NCBI GenBank assembly: GCA_032622095.1
Contig: CP136066.1
Span: forward strand, 46,472,911 to 46,536,910
Source of the DNA: Siphonodentalium dalli
Taxonomy: Eukaryota; Mollusca; Scaphopoda; Gadilida; Siphonodentaliidae
DNA length: 64,000 nt
Direction of reading: 5' to 3'
The notes beneath the pieces were generated by a model. It worked only from the letters and a program-made list of their open reading frames with translations. It searched no databases and was not told where the DNA came from. How positions within the stretch are numbered: position 1 is the stretch's first letter; each line of letters starts with the position of its first letter. The position numbers and the translations under genes were made by a program. Positions 47,651-57,600 of the stretch are shown one piece after another.

Positions 47651-49435
47651 ATTTGATTCTTCACCTGACAATGCAGAGTCATTAAAGGTGACGACAAGTA
47701 ATAGTCGAAAAGTAATTTAAGAATCTATTTATAGTCAACTTGCCTAATAACACCATCAAGGCCGACGCTGCTACACTAACATTTCATATTGGACAAAAAT
47801 ATATAATCATCTTCACAAAATCCACCTCATTTGTCGTGCATATCACATAAATTTCCCGACTACGCAGTTTAGACATTCAACTCGACAATCTGAACTTTGA
47901 ATGGCCATACCGTAATGGTATGCATAAATCAACCCCCACTGGGACCTCTAACAGTCACTACTGAACTATAGAGGCATGTGTACTACCAAAAATAAAAAAA
48001 TTTAAATTGAGACATTTTCCAAGGAAAATAGCTAGAAAAATATTTATCAGCATATCGTTCTAGGACCAAGAAATGCTAGAATTTGTTTTATAGATTCAAG
48101 AAATAAAACAATGATATTTAAGTAAGAAGAAATGGTCGACTTAGAACGAACCCTTTTTTTCTTTAGCGTTCAGTTTTACGTTTTATTTTTCTGATATGGA
48201 GAATATAGAGAGCGTTTGAGCTTAAAATTGAAAAAGTAGTTGCATGAACATTTCCGTTATTTCTGTAAGTTTTATCATAGTGTTTAGTGTCCTGTATGAG
48301 TGTATGACTATTTATTGTATTTATCAACATATTTCCATCCCTTAAAATGTGTCAAATTCAAAGTCGCTAGGTCTAATTCTAGTGCTGAACATTACCTGCT
48401 GCTTTATGACTTCAGCTTGTTCACCACTGTGGTCATGTTATCTGGGGATCGGTGTTCGCCCGGCCCGAAATTCTTTGTAGCCATTTTCTTAGCCACTTGT
48501 GCAATTTTGTTAGCCACTTTTGAAAAAGTTTAGCTACATACTGTGGGATAAATTGGCACAAGATGTAATACGATATAAATATTTATTTACTCAAAGTTAT
48601 CGGCACTTCTAAGTCATAACAATATACAACATCAACATTCAAATATGCCGCAGACAGTATATTTCGTTGCTTCGTTTTGATAAGATTCTGGGTAGAAAAA
48701 GCTTGTTGGCAATCTACAGTTGACACTGGCATACATTACAGAATTACCGTTAAATTACTAACTATTGGAAAGAGTTATTTATTTCTTATCACAAACTGAA
48801 CATAATTGTCTATATCGTCCATGTGCCATTTGATCCTACACGCTTTCCTGATTCCCTTCTTCCTCATTAATGTCATCATCGCACATCGTTTCACACAATC
48901 CACCTAACGCTTGTGGGGATCATACTAAGCTGACTGCTTTACCTTAATATGCTCATGTTTCAGGAATAATTCTCAGTTAGAGGATTTGTTACCTGCTTTA
49001 AATTTCCAGAACGCTATGAGCTAAACGCGCTTTACTTATATCTGGGGAAAAGAAACAAGTCGTTCCACAGGATAGCATGTACGTGCTAGTGTATAAGTAC
49101 ATGAAATCAGCATATTTTAAATTCGGATTCGAAAAAGAGAACAAGACATGGATAATCCTTCAGGCAACAGTCAGGCTGTAATTTATAATTGCCACACACT
49201 TGTATTGTTATGGTTCAAAACCATTCAGCTAACGACCCTGATTCAACTGATAACTACCAGGCCATTATATTTCCATGGTTCGAGTTCATCAGTATCATAT
49301 TAACAAGTTTAATAGAAGTTAAATTAATGTAAAACTGCCTCTAGTATTTTTTATTCTATAAATTGTTTTGTTTGTGTATGGTTCAGATACCGACGGAGAC
49401 TATTGTAGTATAGAAACTATGGTCAGGGTACAGAA
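47651..49435. other. non-coding stretch, no gene recognised
   Basis: At 48470-48535 the word TTAGCCACTT is repeated three times next to TTCGCCCGGCCCGAAATT, possibly another element end. No protein-like frame was seen. Confidence 0.45.
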
Positions 49436-50109
49436 TGGCTGCGGACACACGTACCACAGTAGCGATGGCATAGTAGGTGTGACAATTTATAATGGTGCAG
49501 TTTGGTGACATTTAGTTGTCACAATTAATATGTCATAGCAAGTCATGTCGCCTTCTGCACATTCGCACAATGAGTCTACCAAGCTCTACCAGAGACGGCC
49601 AATCTCTCAAGGATGTATCTACCCGAATGCCTTGTCGATGTTGATCTTTACTCAACACAGCAGTGTTATATTTTGCATGCTAAGACACAAGTCGACTTGA
49701 TAACTTAATGAATAACCCATCTCAACAGCCATGGTTGTTCTTACTAATGAAATTAATATAAGTAGATAAACATGCATGCAATGAGATCACAAAAAAACGT
49801 ACCACAATAATGATATGTGAGTCAACGAGGAATTAGTACCAGGCCACGGTCAAACACAATTCTGGACGATCTATCGTGCAATTATATATATCGTCGTGAA
49901 TACAATTGAGCAAAACGAAAAGAATAGAGATCAAGCTTTGTGAAAAGCAATGGTTAATTGGTCCAGTCGACTCACTGTGCGGAAAATCAGCTGGCGACAT
50001 GGATAGCTATGGCACAGAATTATGACGGACCAATTGTCACCAAACCCCACCATAATAAATTGTCACACCTACTATGCCATCGCTACTGTGGTACGTGTGT
50101 CCGCAGCCA
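49436..50109. mobile_element. foldback TIR element with ~74-bp ends
   Basis: The left end, starting TGGCTGCGGACACACGTACC, is matched by its complement ending at 50109; the first 55 bp are almost perfect and similarity extends to about 74 bp with small changes. The 674-bp unit encodes nothing recognisable. No clear target duplication was seen. Confidence 0.75.
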
Positions 50110-51367
50110 ATATCTCACAGGACGAACAGCATTCCTAATTGAACCTAATTACAAAAGTCAGAAAAATACCCGCCATACATTTCGGGTTTTAAAAGTGACG
50201 TCACTCGTAACTATAGGTATGATTGCACCTATACACGAAGACTGAATCGGAGATCCCTGAGCGCGAGAATGTACTCATGTTTCACTTAGTTTAAAAGTGT
50301 GTGTTGTTGGTAACTGGTGTTAAATTGGGGTCGACGAATCATTGCGGATTCCTTGATTCAGGAAGGGTTTCAAACTAATAGCACAAGATTTCCAACTGTT
50401 GAAAATTGTTTTCCAACTGATGGGTATTTTATTCCACAGATTTAACCGAAAGTAGGAAATATAAACCGTTTGGTCTAAAACAACACATTTCACACCAAAC
50501 AGCAACTCAAATGATAAGCAATTAAACATATATTTGGTCTAAGATTTCCAACTATTGAAACTATTGGTAAAATGGGGACGACGTTGGTGGGTGATGCACT
50601 CCATCAAACGCCCCTGAAGAATCCAAATAACACTCGCTTTAAAGGTGCAAATATACCAATTCTGAGAAACTTGAATTTGACATTTTAATGTCTTAGAGGG
50701 ATACAGACATAGCTGTGTTAGTGTTTTAGAAACAAACTCCTATTCTTTTGTATTCATATGTTGATAGTTTTATGTCATACTTGGTTTTTCAAATTATTTA
50801 ACAGAATTATAATATTCGGGTAAAAGGTACGTTCTTGTCAAGTTCGTATACTGTGTTTTGTAAACAAAAGCCAAATTATGTCAGAGTCCGGTGGTATAAA
50901 CAAACACTCTGGACAAGCCATAGTCAGGCGAAAGGTTTCCGCGTTTACTGCGTTGCTTCTCCCACACAAAGTGAGATAATATAATAATAATATTGCATTA
51001 ATACTATCATTGTTTTCATTATTATAACTATTATCTATTTTATTAAATTGTTAAATTATAACATAAAAAAGGACATATGTGACTTTAAGAATGTGATTGT
51101 GAGCTGTCCACTATAAATACATGTACTGTGTTATCGTAAATGAAAACATATTTCGCAGCATGGTAAAGGGTTGACTTGATTTACTTCTGCTAATCAGCAC
51201 CGAATAGTCTACATGCATATCTCTTTGGTCTGGCCGCAATAACTTTACAAACTAGGGGCCATAATCACACCAAGAGGTTTTATGTTATAAACCAGGTAGT
51301 TTATTTGGTAGCACTGGGACGCCCAAGGTATCTTCGCTGTATCTTGGCTAAAGTGCACGCTTGAGGG
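50110..51367. other. non-coding stretch
   Basis: Between 50330 and 50570 GATTTCCAACTG and GTTGAAAATTG words alternate, related to the interior of the hAT-like element at 17263. Otherwise nothing was recognised. Confidence 0.45.
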
Positions 51368-52592
51368 AGGTGACCAACAGACAAGCTTGGTGGTTTGAAA
51401 TTTTTAAAAGCCTTTCAAACGCTGTTTTCGCATGAATTCTGTTGGAATAGCACTGACCAATTACTTATATGGCCAATGTTCGTACATTGATCGACAATAT
51501 TGGCAGTAATGACCCCGATTGGTTGATTAATATGGGTCATGGTCACATAATGAAAACATCGCCTTTTTACGCAGATTTCTTGTCGATTTTTTGCCGATTT
51601 CTCTTTTTAAGTACCAGTTGTACCAATTGTTTATTCGAAACATGTTCAACGATTATCATTTATAACTCTTATAGTTTTTAAATGACCGATTACCTAATTG
51701 CCAAACTCGAATTTTAAAACAAAATATGAAGCTGAATTTCCGCCGATTTCTCGTTTCTAAAACACCTTCCGGCTAGGTTTTATGTAAAAACATATAAAAT
51801 GTTTATCATTCCTCACTCTCATTGTCGACCTTGGCGGTTTTGTACATTCTATATTAAGAATGTTTGGCTTTTAGATGACCGCCCACCGAACCGCCAAGGT
51901 CGAATTTTAAATCCAAGTAAGATGCCACATTTCCACTGATTTCTCGTGTCTGAAACATGGTCCAGCGAGTTTTCGTGTAACAACATGTAAAACGATTATC
52001 ATTTCTCACTCTTATAGTCGAGCTTGGCTGTTTCGAACATTTCATGATAAGAAGTTTTTATCTTTAGATGACCGATGGCTGGTTAAAATGGAACGTGGTC
52101 ACCGAATGAAAACCTCGCTTTTGTACGCAAATTGTCGATTTTTGTTCGGTTTCTATTTTTAAACAGCAGTTGTACCTAGTTTTCATGTAAAAACATGTTC
52201 AATGGTTATCATTTATCGCTATGATTGTCGAGCTTGGCTGTTTTACCATTGTGTACTGAGAATTTTCGACTTTTAGAGGACCGATTACCGAAACACCAAG
52301 CTCAAATTTTAAATCAAAATATGAAGATGAATTTCCGTCGATTTCTCGTTTCCAAACCAAGTTCCAACTAGTTATGTAAAAAACATTTAAAAGGATTATC
52401 ATTTCACACACTTATAGTTGCACTTGGCGGTTCTGACCATTTTATGTTAAGAATTGTTTTACTTTTAGATGACCGATGACCAAACCGCCAAACTCGAATT
52501 TTAAATCAAAATATGAAGCTGAATTTCTGACGATTTCTCGTTTCTAAAAATTAAAAAGAATTCAAACCTCCAAGCTTGTCTTTTAGTCACCT
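51368..52592. mobile_element. TIR element filled with ~193-bp tandem units
   Basis: The ends AGGTGACCAACAGACAAGCTTGG and the complement of CCAAGCTTGTCTTTTAGTCACCT form TIRs of about 30 bp with mismatches. The interior has five to six units anchored by GACCG words at 51684, 51877, 52070, 52279 and 52471 (spacings 193, 193, 209, 192), with an earlier partial unit near 51511. Each contains AAATATGAAG-TGAATTTCCG, TTTCTCGTTTC and ATTATCATTT. It is non-coding. The larger class is unknown. Confidence 0.7.
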
Positions 52593-52630
52593 GCCTAAAA
52601 AACTGACAAGCCTGCATTTAGCCACTCTCG

Positions 52631-53209
52631 CTATAAAGTCAACACGCTGTCGATAATTTGATTGACCCAATCTATCAGATCTGTCATTTGTATTTTCCAA
52701 TGTATTAAGACTAAATCGCGGCAATAGCCAGCCACAATCAGCATCCATAGCTTATAGAGACTCAGATAAGTTTGAATATCTATGCAGAATGAGTTTTGAA
52801 GAATCAGTGACGTGGCTATGGTGTCTCCTTTATGGGGATGCCCACCTTGATAATTCAATTGCACCACACATTCAACCAGACCAAACACATGTTTTATTGA
52901 TTCAATTTGCACCCTGTTGTCACTAGCAACATTATCTACTTGGCGAACCACGGCTTTGTCCAATATGAATTTTGTGTTAGACCTAACCTGAAAAATGCAG
53001 TTATTCCTAACATCTAGTCGTCCAGCTCCACATAAATACACATAACCACGGGGAGGGACGATCAAGATACATTGCACAGACCACGGGGGGGGGGGGACGA
53101 TCAAGATACATTGCACAGACCACGGTTGGCTCGTGAGTTCAGTTTGCAATCGGAACACGAATATCGCAAAAATTCTACCATCGAGACTGGCCTCGAACTT
53201 AAGTGCCAA
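52631..53209 (-). CDS. unrecognised 192-codon open frame
   Basis: This is longer than expected by chance in such AT-rich DNA, but I recognise no family. Its first ~50 codons lie in a two-copy 39-bp tandem repeat (13-residue unit WSVQCILIVPP) with a G-run, so that part is repeat-derived. The remainder (GAGRLDVRNNCIF, LVECVVQLNYQGGHPHKGD, LYKLWMLIVAGYCRDLV) is mixed hydrophobic. No splice sites or start context support it. It could be a remnant exon, part of an element, or chance. Confidence 0.2.
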   Translation of the reverse strand: MALKFEASLDGRIFAIFVFRLQTELTSQPWSVQCILIVPPPPWSVQCILIVPPRGYVYLCGAGRLDVRNNCIFQVRSNTKFILDKAVVRQVDNVASDNRVQIESIKHVFGLVECVVQLNYQGGHPHKGDTIATSLILQNSFCIDIQTYLSLYKLWMLIVAGYCRDLVLIHWKIQMTDLIDWVNQIIDSVLTL

Positions 53210-53600
53210 GATTTGGAAATTTCCATCCTGACACCCCCTACTACGGTTGAAAAATAATTCGCATAATTAGTAGTTGTTGACTGGTAACGGGGGAGGAACC
53301 AGGATACAAGCTTGTCGTGTTGAAAATTTCCAAACAGACACACACAAAAGGTCGGAAAATTTCCAACTGATGGCCTTCTCGGTCAAACATTTTTTTTATC
53401 AAAATTAGGAGAATATGTTAATGCTGGTCGAAGAACAACAAATGCGCTATTAATCAATTGTTGGAAAATCAATCTACAAAAACAATTTCAATATATTGTT
53501 TGTGAAATTTCCAACTAATGTTATGTCAGGTTTTTAAATTTACAACTGTTGGACATTTGACAAAAAAGTTGGAGGGGGGTGTTGAGACACCTTATCGCCA
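53040..53600. repeat. G-run and TTTCCAAC-word repeat region upstream of the Mab-21-like gene
   Basis: A 39-bp unit is duplicated (53057 and 53096) beside a run of about 12 G. It is followed by TTTCCAAC / GTTGGAAA words (53315-53560) like those in the hAT-like element at 17263 and at 50330. Borders are unclear. Confidence 0.5.
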
Positions 53601-54003
53601 GGCATCTGAGAAGAATATGACGATTGGAGGTTTATTGTACGGTATGAAATTGAAGAACAATCAAAACACTAGACATGATCTATTCCCCACCATTTCCGAA
53701 GAAATTGCTTTACTGTACTCGCGGATGGTTCGGCCTTTTTAATTTCAAGCACTTTGATGTTTAAATGCACTATGTGCTCAAAAAGTGTTTGCGTTCGTCG
53801 GATGTGTACTTCGCGCACAGTCCTTTCCCTCGATTACTGGTGATTGCAATGAACCAAACGTTTGCTGCTGTACGCAGCATGTTTTACGCAACCGATGGTC
53901 AATCAATGATTGCCTCCAATCACATTGATTGGATAATCCTATATCGCGCGGCGATGTCTTCCCATCGATGTCCACTGAGAGCGTCGCATTGGGCGTCGCC
54001 TCG

Positions 54004-54011
54004 TATATAAA
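54004..54011 (+). promoter_or_regulatory. candidate TATA box of the Mab-21-like gene
   Basis: TATATAAA lies 165 bp before the preferred start codon, in a locally GC-richer stretch. A transcription start near 54035 would give a short leader. A TTTTTAATTTCAG at 54108-54120 also resembles a 3' splice site, so the leader may instead be spliced from a distant exon. Confidence 0.35.
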
Positions 54012-54175
54012 CCTAGCTGGTGAATACGGCCCCAATAATCTAGACCGACGATATCAAACAACCCATGATCTGGTCAACCCATACACAACGTCTAAACCAT
54101 ACTATGTTTTTAATTTCAGATAGACCAGCTAATATCACCTACGCCAACCATCAATATGTCATTTATTCTCTAATT

Positions 54176-55399
54176 ATGGCATCCTCGTCCGAACGTCGGC
54201 TCAGTGAGGACTTATCGGAGTTACACGCACGTTATAAATGGATTCTGGTCCACCGGAATTCCAGCAGAATGTCAGCACGTCGGTCGACGTCTCGTTATAA
54301 GGTGACATTGGTAGGGAGCATGGCGAGCGGCGTTACTGTACAAGGGAGTGACGGGGATGAGCTAGTCGAACCTCGGAACATACTAATAAACGAATCCAGT
54401 TTACAATACAGGGATGGCATACCTTGTTATGTTCGAATACCGAACGAAGGATTAACAGGGGTCGTGCCAGGAGTCATATTGGGTGATGAGGGATACATCC
54501 TTGCTGATCCTGTCAGAGGCCTGGCTGATGAGATCTTTGGAAGCACGTTGAGTTGTGGTGGTCTTACCAAAGTGGGTAAGATAAACATGGCGGACAAAGT
54601 TCCCACAGACATTGTTCCTCAGCTGAGAATAGGTACTTTACCTCGAACAGCTCGCTCATTCGCAACACGTGACCGGCTATGGCCGTCGTCATATATTATA
54701 GCACTTGTTTGTACAGGAGAATTCCACCTTGCCGCAAGACCTTCTCCATCTAACCCAGACCCAAAGCACGATTTTTGTCTGTCGTTCTCTAAGGCGGAAG
54801 TCGTGCTGTTGAGCACAATGTCTGCTAACCAGAGGCTGTGTGTAAAATTGATGAAGGCGATCGGGAATATTATTGACTTTGGACGTGGCACTTTGACGTC
54901 CTACCATATAAAGACGTCAACTTTTTGGCATTTAGAAAAGACCGATGCTCGCCTTTGGGAAAACGACATCTTAATAGTGGGCGTATTACAGAGACTCGAT
55001 CGGTATTTAAATGATCGATTTTTGCCTCATTATTTTGTTCCAGAAATGAACCTGTTGATCGGTGTAGCGGAAACTGATCTGATATATATTCGGAGGCGTT
55101 TGTGGGCTTTCCTGGGGTTGTGTTTCATTATTGACCATGTGGCGGGAATGACATCATCATCAAGGCTGGATCTCGCTGCTTATGTGATGGATATGGTAAA
55201 CAAGAATTTATTCGAACCAAACCTGGCCAATATCGTGACGGATACGTTACATGTGGATACGGGAAAGGTCATAGAAGCAGCAGAAGTCATGTATGGGACC
55301 CGGCTTGTATCTCATAATATCGGGGAACTAATATCCACATCTTTAGTGGCGATGTGGCCAGCCCACATAGCCAGACGTTGTTGTGTGGGCACCATATAA
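54176..55399 (+). CDS. Mab-21 / cGAS-like nucleotidyltransferase (cGLR-type)
   Basis: The protein of 407 residues starts at the ATG of MASSSERR; the frame is open from 54065, but the extra 37 residues look like leader. The nucleotidyltransferase core has the GS motif GSMASG (47-52), the metal-binding pair in GSDGDE (D59, D61) and a third acidic position in TDIVPQL (D145), followed by RLWP, in the order and spacing of cGAS/Mab-21 proteins. The Mab-21 C-terminal helical domain follows: FCLSFSKAEVVLLS (200-213), LCVKLMKAI, and SYHIKTSTFWHLEK (242-255). No zinc ribbon like that of vertebrate cGAS is seen. Proteins of this family make cyclic dinucleotides after sensing nucleic acid, or have lost catalysis; here all three acidic residues are present, so activity is possible but is inference. 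It ends in TAA (55397-55399), and a further open stretch follows in the same frame. There is no intron in the coding part. It is the best candidate host gene in the window. Confidence 0.8.
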   Translation: MASSSERRLSEDLSELHARYKWILVHRNSSRMSARRSTSRYKVTLVGSMASGVTVQGSDGDELVEPRNILINESSLQYRDGIPCYVRIPNEGLTGVVPGVILGDEGYILADPVRGLADEIFGSTLSCGGLTKVGKINMADKVPTDIVPQLRIGTLPRTARSFATRDRLWPSSYIIALVCTGEFHLAARPSPSNPDPKHDFCLSFSKAEVVLLSTMSANQRLCVKLMKAIGNIIDFGRGTLTSYHIKTSTFWHLEKTDARLWENDILIVGVLQRLDRYLNDRFLPHYFVPEMNLLIGVAETDLIYIRRRLWAFLGLCFIIDHVAGMTSSSRLDLAAYVMDMVNKNLFEPNLANIVTDTLHVDTGKVIEAAEVMYGTRLVSHNIGELISTSLVAMWPAHIARRCCVGTI

Positions 55400-55408
55400 T
55401 CAACTATT

Positions 55409-56143
55409 ATGTCATTTAACGAGCAAGCTGATCGGTGGTTGTTGAACTCTACACAACTGATCACTTCTGGTGAAACCTTTGTTCATTTTGTATCTGATAT
55501 TGCCAAAACCATTGACGAACCATTGGATCACTTCTTTGTTATGAAACTCGGATGGGATGATAGCGCTGTTAGACGTGTATTAGAAAACACAATGAATAAG
55601 TGGTTATCTTTTACTGATGACATCATTATCAAGATGAAATCACAACTGAGCAAAATCGATGCATGGGTGTTTCATGTACGCGGGGTGCCACAAAACTCAG
55701 GTGACAACATTGGGGTGATCACCGATCAGTGCGAGGAACATACATGTGTAGACACACCATTCGATCAAATTGCCCAAGAGTTAATATCATTTGCAACTGA
55801 TACTATTGAGAGCTTCTGCCTGCACGATAATTACACATATTCATTCAGGGAACATGCAGTCGATGATGTCCATACAAAGCTCCGCACATTGGGTGATGTT
55901 ATCGAGAGTATGTTCCGTGCTGTAGAGTATGCTATCGTTATGAATATCCGGTTCAACGCTTCTCGTGGATCAGACGATGAGAAGACAAACATGATGTTGG
56001 CACTCAATCCAGGAAGTTTGGAACACCAATGTTTCGATGCATTCATGGTTGTCGGGAATGTGGTTTTGCAATTCCAAACTGTGTATTCGGCTTCTCGTTA
56101 CTACCAACTATGGTTGGAATTCATGGCTGCCACACACCGCTGA
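55409..56143 (+). CDS. in-frame 244-codon helical extension after the stop
   Basis: The frame is the same as that of the Mab-21-like gene, separated only by TAA and three sense codons (TCA ACT ATT). It begins MSFNEQADRWLLN and is rich in amphipathic helix-like segments (SAVRRVLENTMNKWLSF, TDDIIIKMKSQLSKID, FDQIAQELISFATDTIESF, KLRTLGDVIESMFRAVEY). It ends with YQLWLEFMAATHR. I recognise no domain. Composition and GC content resemble the upstream gene, not the flanks. It could be the C-terminal half of one ~650-residue protein cut by a nonsense change, a readthrough extension, a sequencing error at the stop, or a separate cistron (less likely in an animal). Similar Mab-21 proteins often carry long helical C-terminal regions. 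Confidence 0.6.
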   Translation: MSFNEQADRWLLNSTQLITSGETFVHFVSDIAKTIDEPLDHFFVMKLGWDDSAVRRVLENTMNKWLSFTDDIIIKMKSQLSKIDAWVFHVRGVPQNSGDNIGVITDQCEEHTCVDTPFDQIAQELISFATDTIESFCLHDNYTYSFREHAVDDVHTKLRTLGDVIESMFRAVEYAIVMNIRFNASRGSDDEKTNMMLALNPGSLEHQCFDAFMVVGNVVLQFQTVYSASRYYQLWLEFMAATHR

Positions 56144-56439
56144 CTCTATGTCGAGGAATGTGTGACATGACACCCTGCATTAAAACTGTTAAATGTTGTC
56201 AAGAGATCTATTTTAAATGGATAAAATAATCCATTGCCGTTTTAGTCCATACAAAGCAGGATGACAACACCCCCGACCTTGGTATGGCGATCCATCTATG
56301 CAGCAGGAGAACCTTGTTGATGACATAATGTTGCCAAGACTATACTGGGTCTGTGTGTATCAATATATGGAAATCGAAAACTGGTTTCTTGATATGTGTA
56401 CGAAGGCGTATGCTTGGTTTCAAAACGTTCACACCATGG
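56144..56439. other. 3' flank of the Mab-21-like locus
   Basis: No canonical AATAAA is obvious right after 56143; ATAAAATAAT at 56221-56230 is the nearest variant. No other feature was seen. Confidence 0.4.
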
Positions 56440-57600
56440 TATCTGTATCTACAATGCCATGTTCGATTGTCCACATATTGATATCTTCAGAACCAGTATA
56501 TTATCGGCAACAGAATAGCATAACTAAAGTAGCCATGTGATATATATGGATAGCCACAACGGGGTTTCAGATTTTACAGACGATTGGGAAATGATGCCGA
56601 GTCTTCTTATGATAAATCGTATTTCAACACAAAATAAGACTATTTTTCCCCGAGCGTTTTATTTCTTATTACATTGTATATTTTGAGGTGGCTGTGTGTG
56701 GATAAGTGATCGCTATATAGCATAAGATACACACTATGTACATTATTAATAGTTGTATTGCTCTTCAGGTTTTGTTTATTTAAATTGAAAAACAAATGTG
56801 ATTTTTGGTATCGTTCCCATCCGGAAATATGTTCTACTTTTGAAAATGTCGATCCTGTTTGAATACTTGCAGTGCCTCAGTACATTAGAGATTATTATAT
56901 CGAACAACATGGAGATCATCAGCATTTACTTTAATATGGTTTTATTAGCATTTATTTTCGCATTTAGTATGCTTACATTTCTGGCTTGACATTTCAGTCC
57001 GAGTTTTGTGACATTTATGTATCGATAATGCCATGTTCGATTGTCCATATCATGATATCTGTGAATCCAGTATATTGTCGGCAACGTTATGTCATAAATA
57101 ATGTGTCCATGTGATTAACAGGAATCGACAAACCGGGGGTTCATAATTGACAGAACGATTGGGAAACGCTGCGGAGTTTTTTTGCGATCAATCGTATTTC
57201 AACACAAATCACAAAGTATTTTCCCACGACCGTTTGTTTTCTTAACATGTCGTATATATTGTGGTTTTTATGGATGGATAACAGAACGGATAAAGCATAA
57301 GATACATGCACATTAATAGTATTTTTATTGCTTGTTTTATTTAAATGGAAAACAAATTTGATTTTTTGCATCGTTACCATCCGGAAATGTGTTATACGTC
57401 TGAAAAGTGTCTTCATATGTTTCGATACTAGCGTCTGTGTGAGTAAGATATTATTCTATAAAAAATATCGAGAACGTCAGCTTTTATTTAACATGATTTT
57501 ACAAGCATTTATATTCGCAAGTAAAATCCATACAATTTTCTGCCAAGTTTTGTATTTACTCACGCGAATCTCTTGTATTTCTGAAAGTTTTGGACGGATT
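56440..57600 (+). repeat. tandem duplication of a 574-bp segment
   Basis: The segment from 56453 recurs at 57027. Matching landmarks include AATGCCATGTTCGATTGTCC, GATTGGGAAA, AATCGTATTTCAACACAAA, GCATAAGATACA and TTCGCATTT/TTCGCAAGT. The copies differ by many substitutions and small indels, so the event is not recent. No protein-like frame is shared. Confidence 0.75.

Noticed and set aside
54427-54907. Minus-strand frames opposite the Mab-21-like gene
   Set aside because: Shadows of the gene; the plus frame has the conserved motifs.
55391-55420. Very short intron removing the TAA of the Mab-21-like gene
   Set aside because: A GT occurs upstream, but the nearest AG would give an intron of about 40 nt without a pyrimidine tract.
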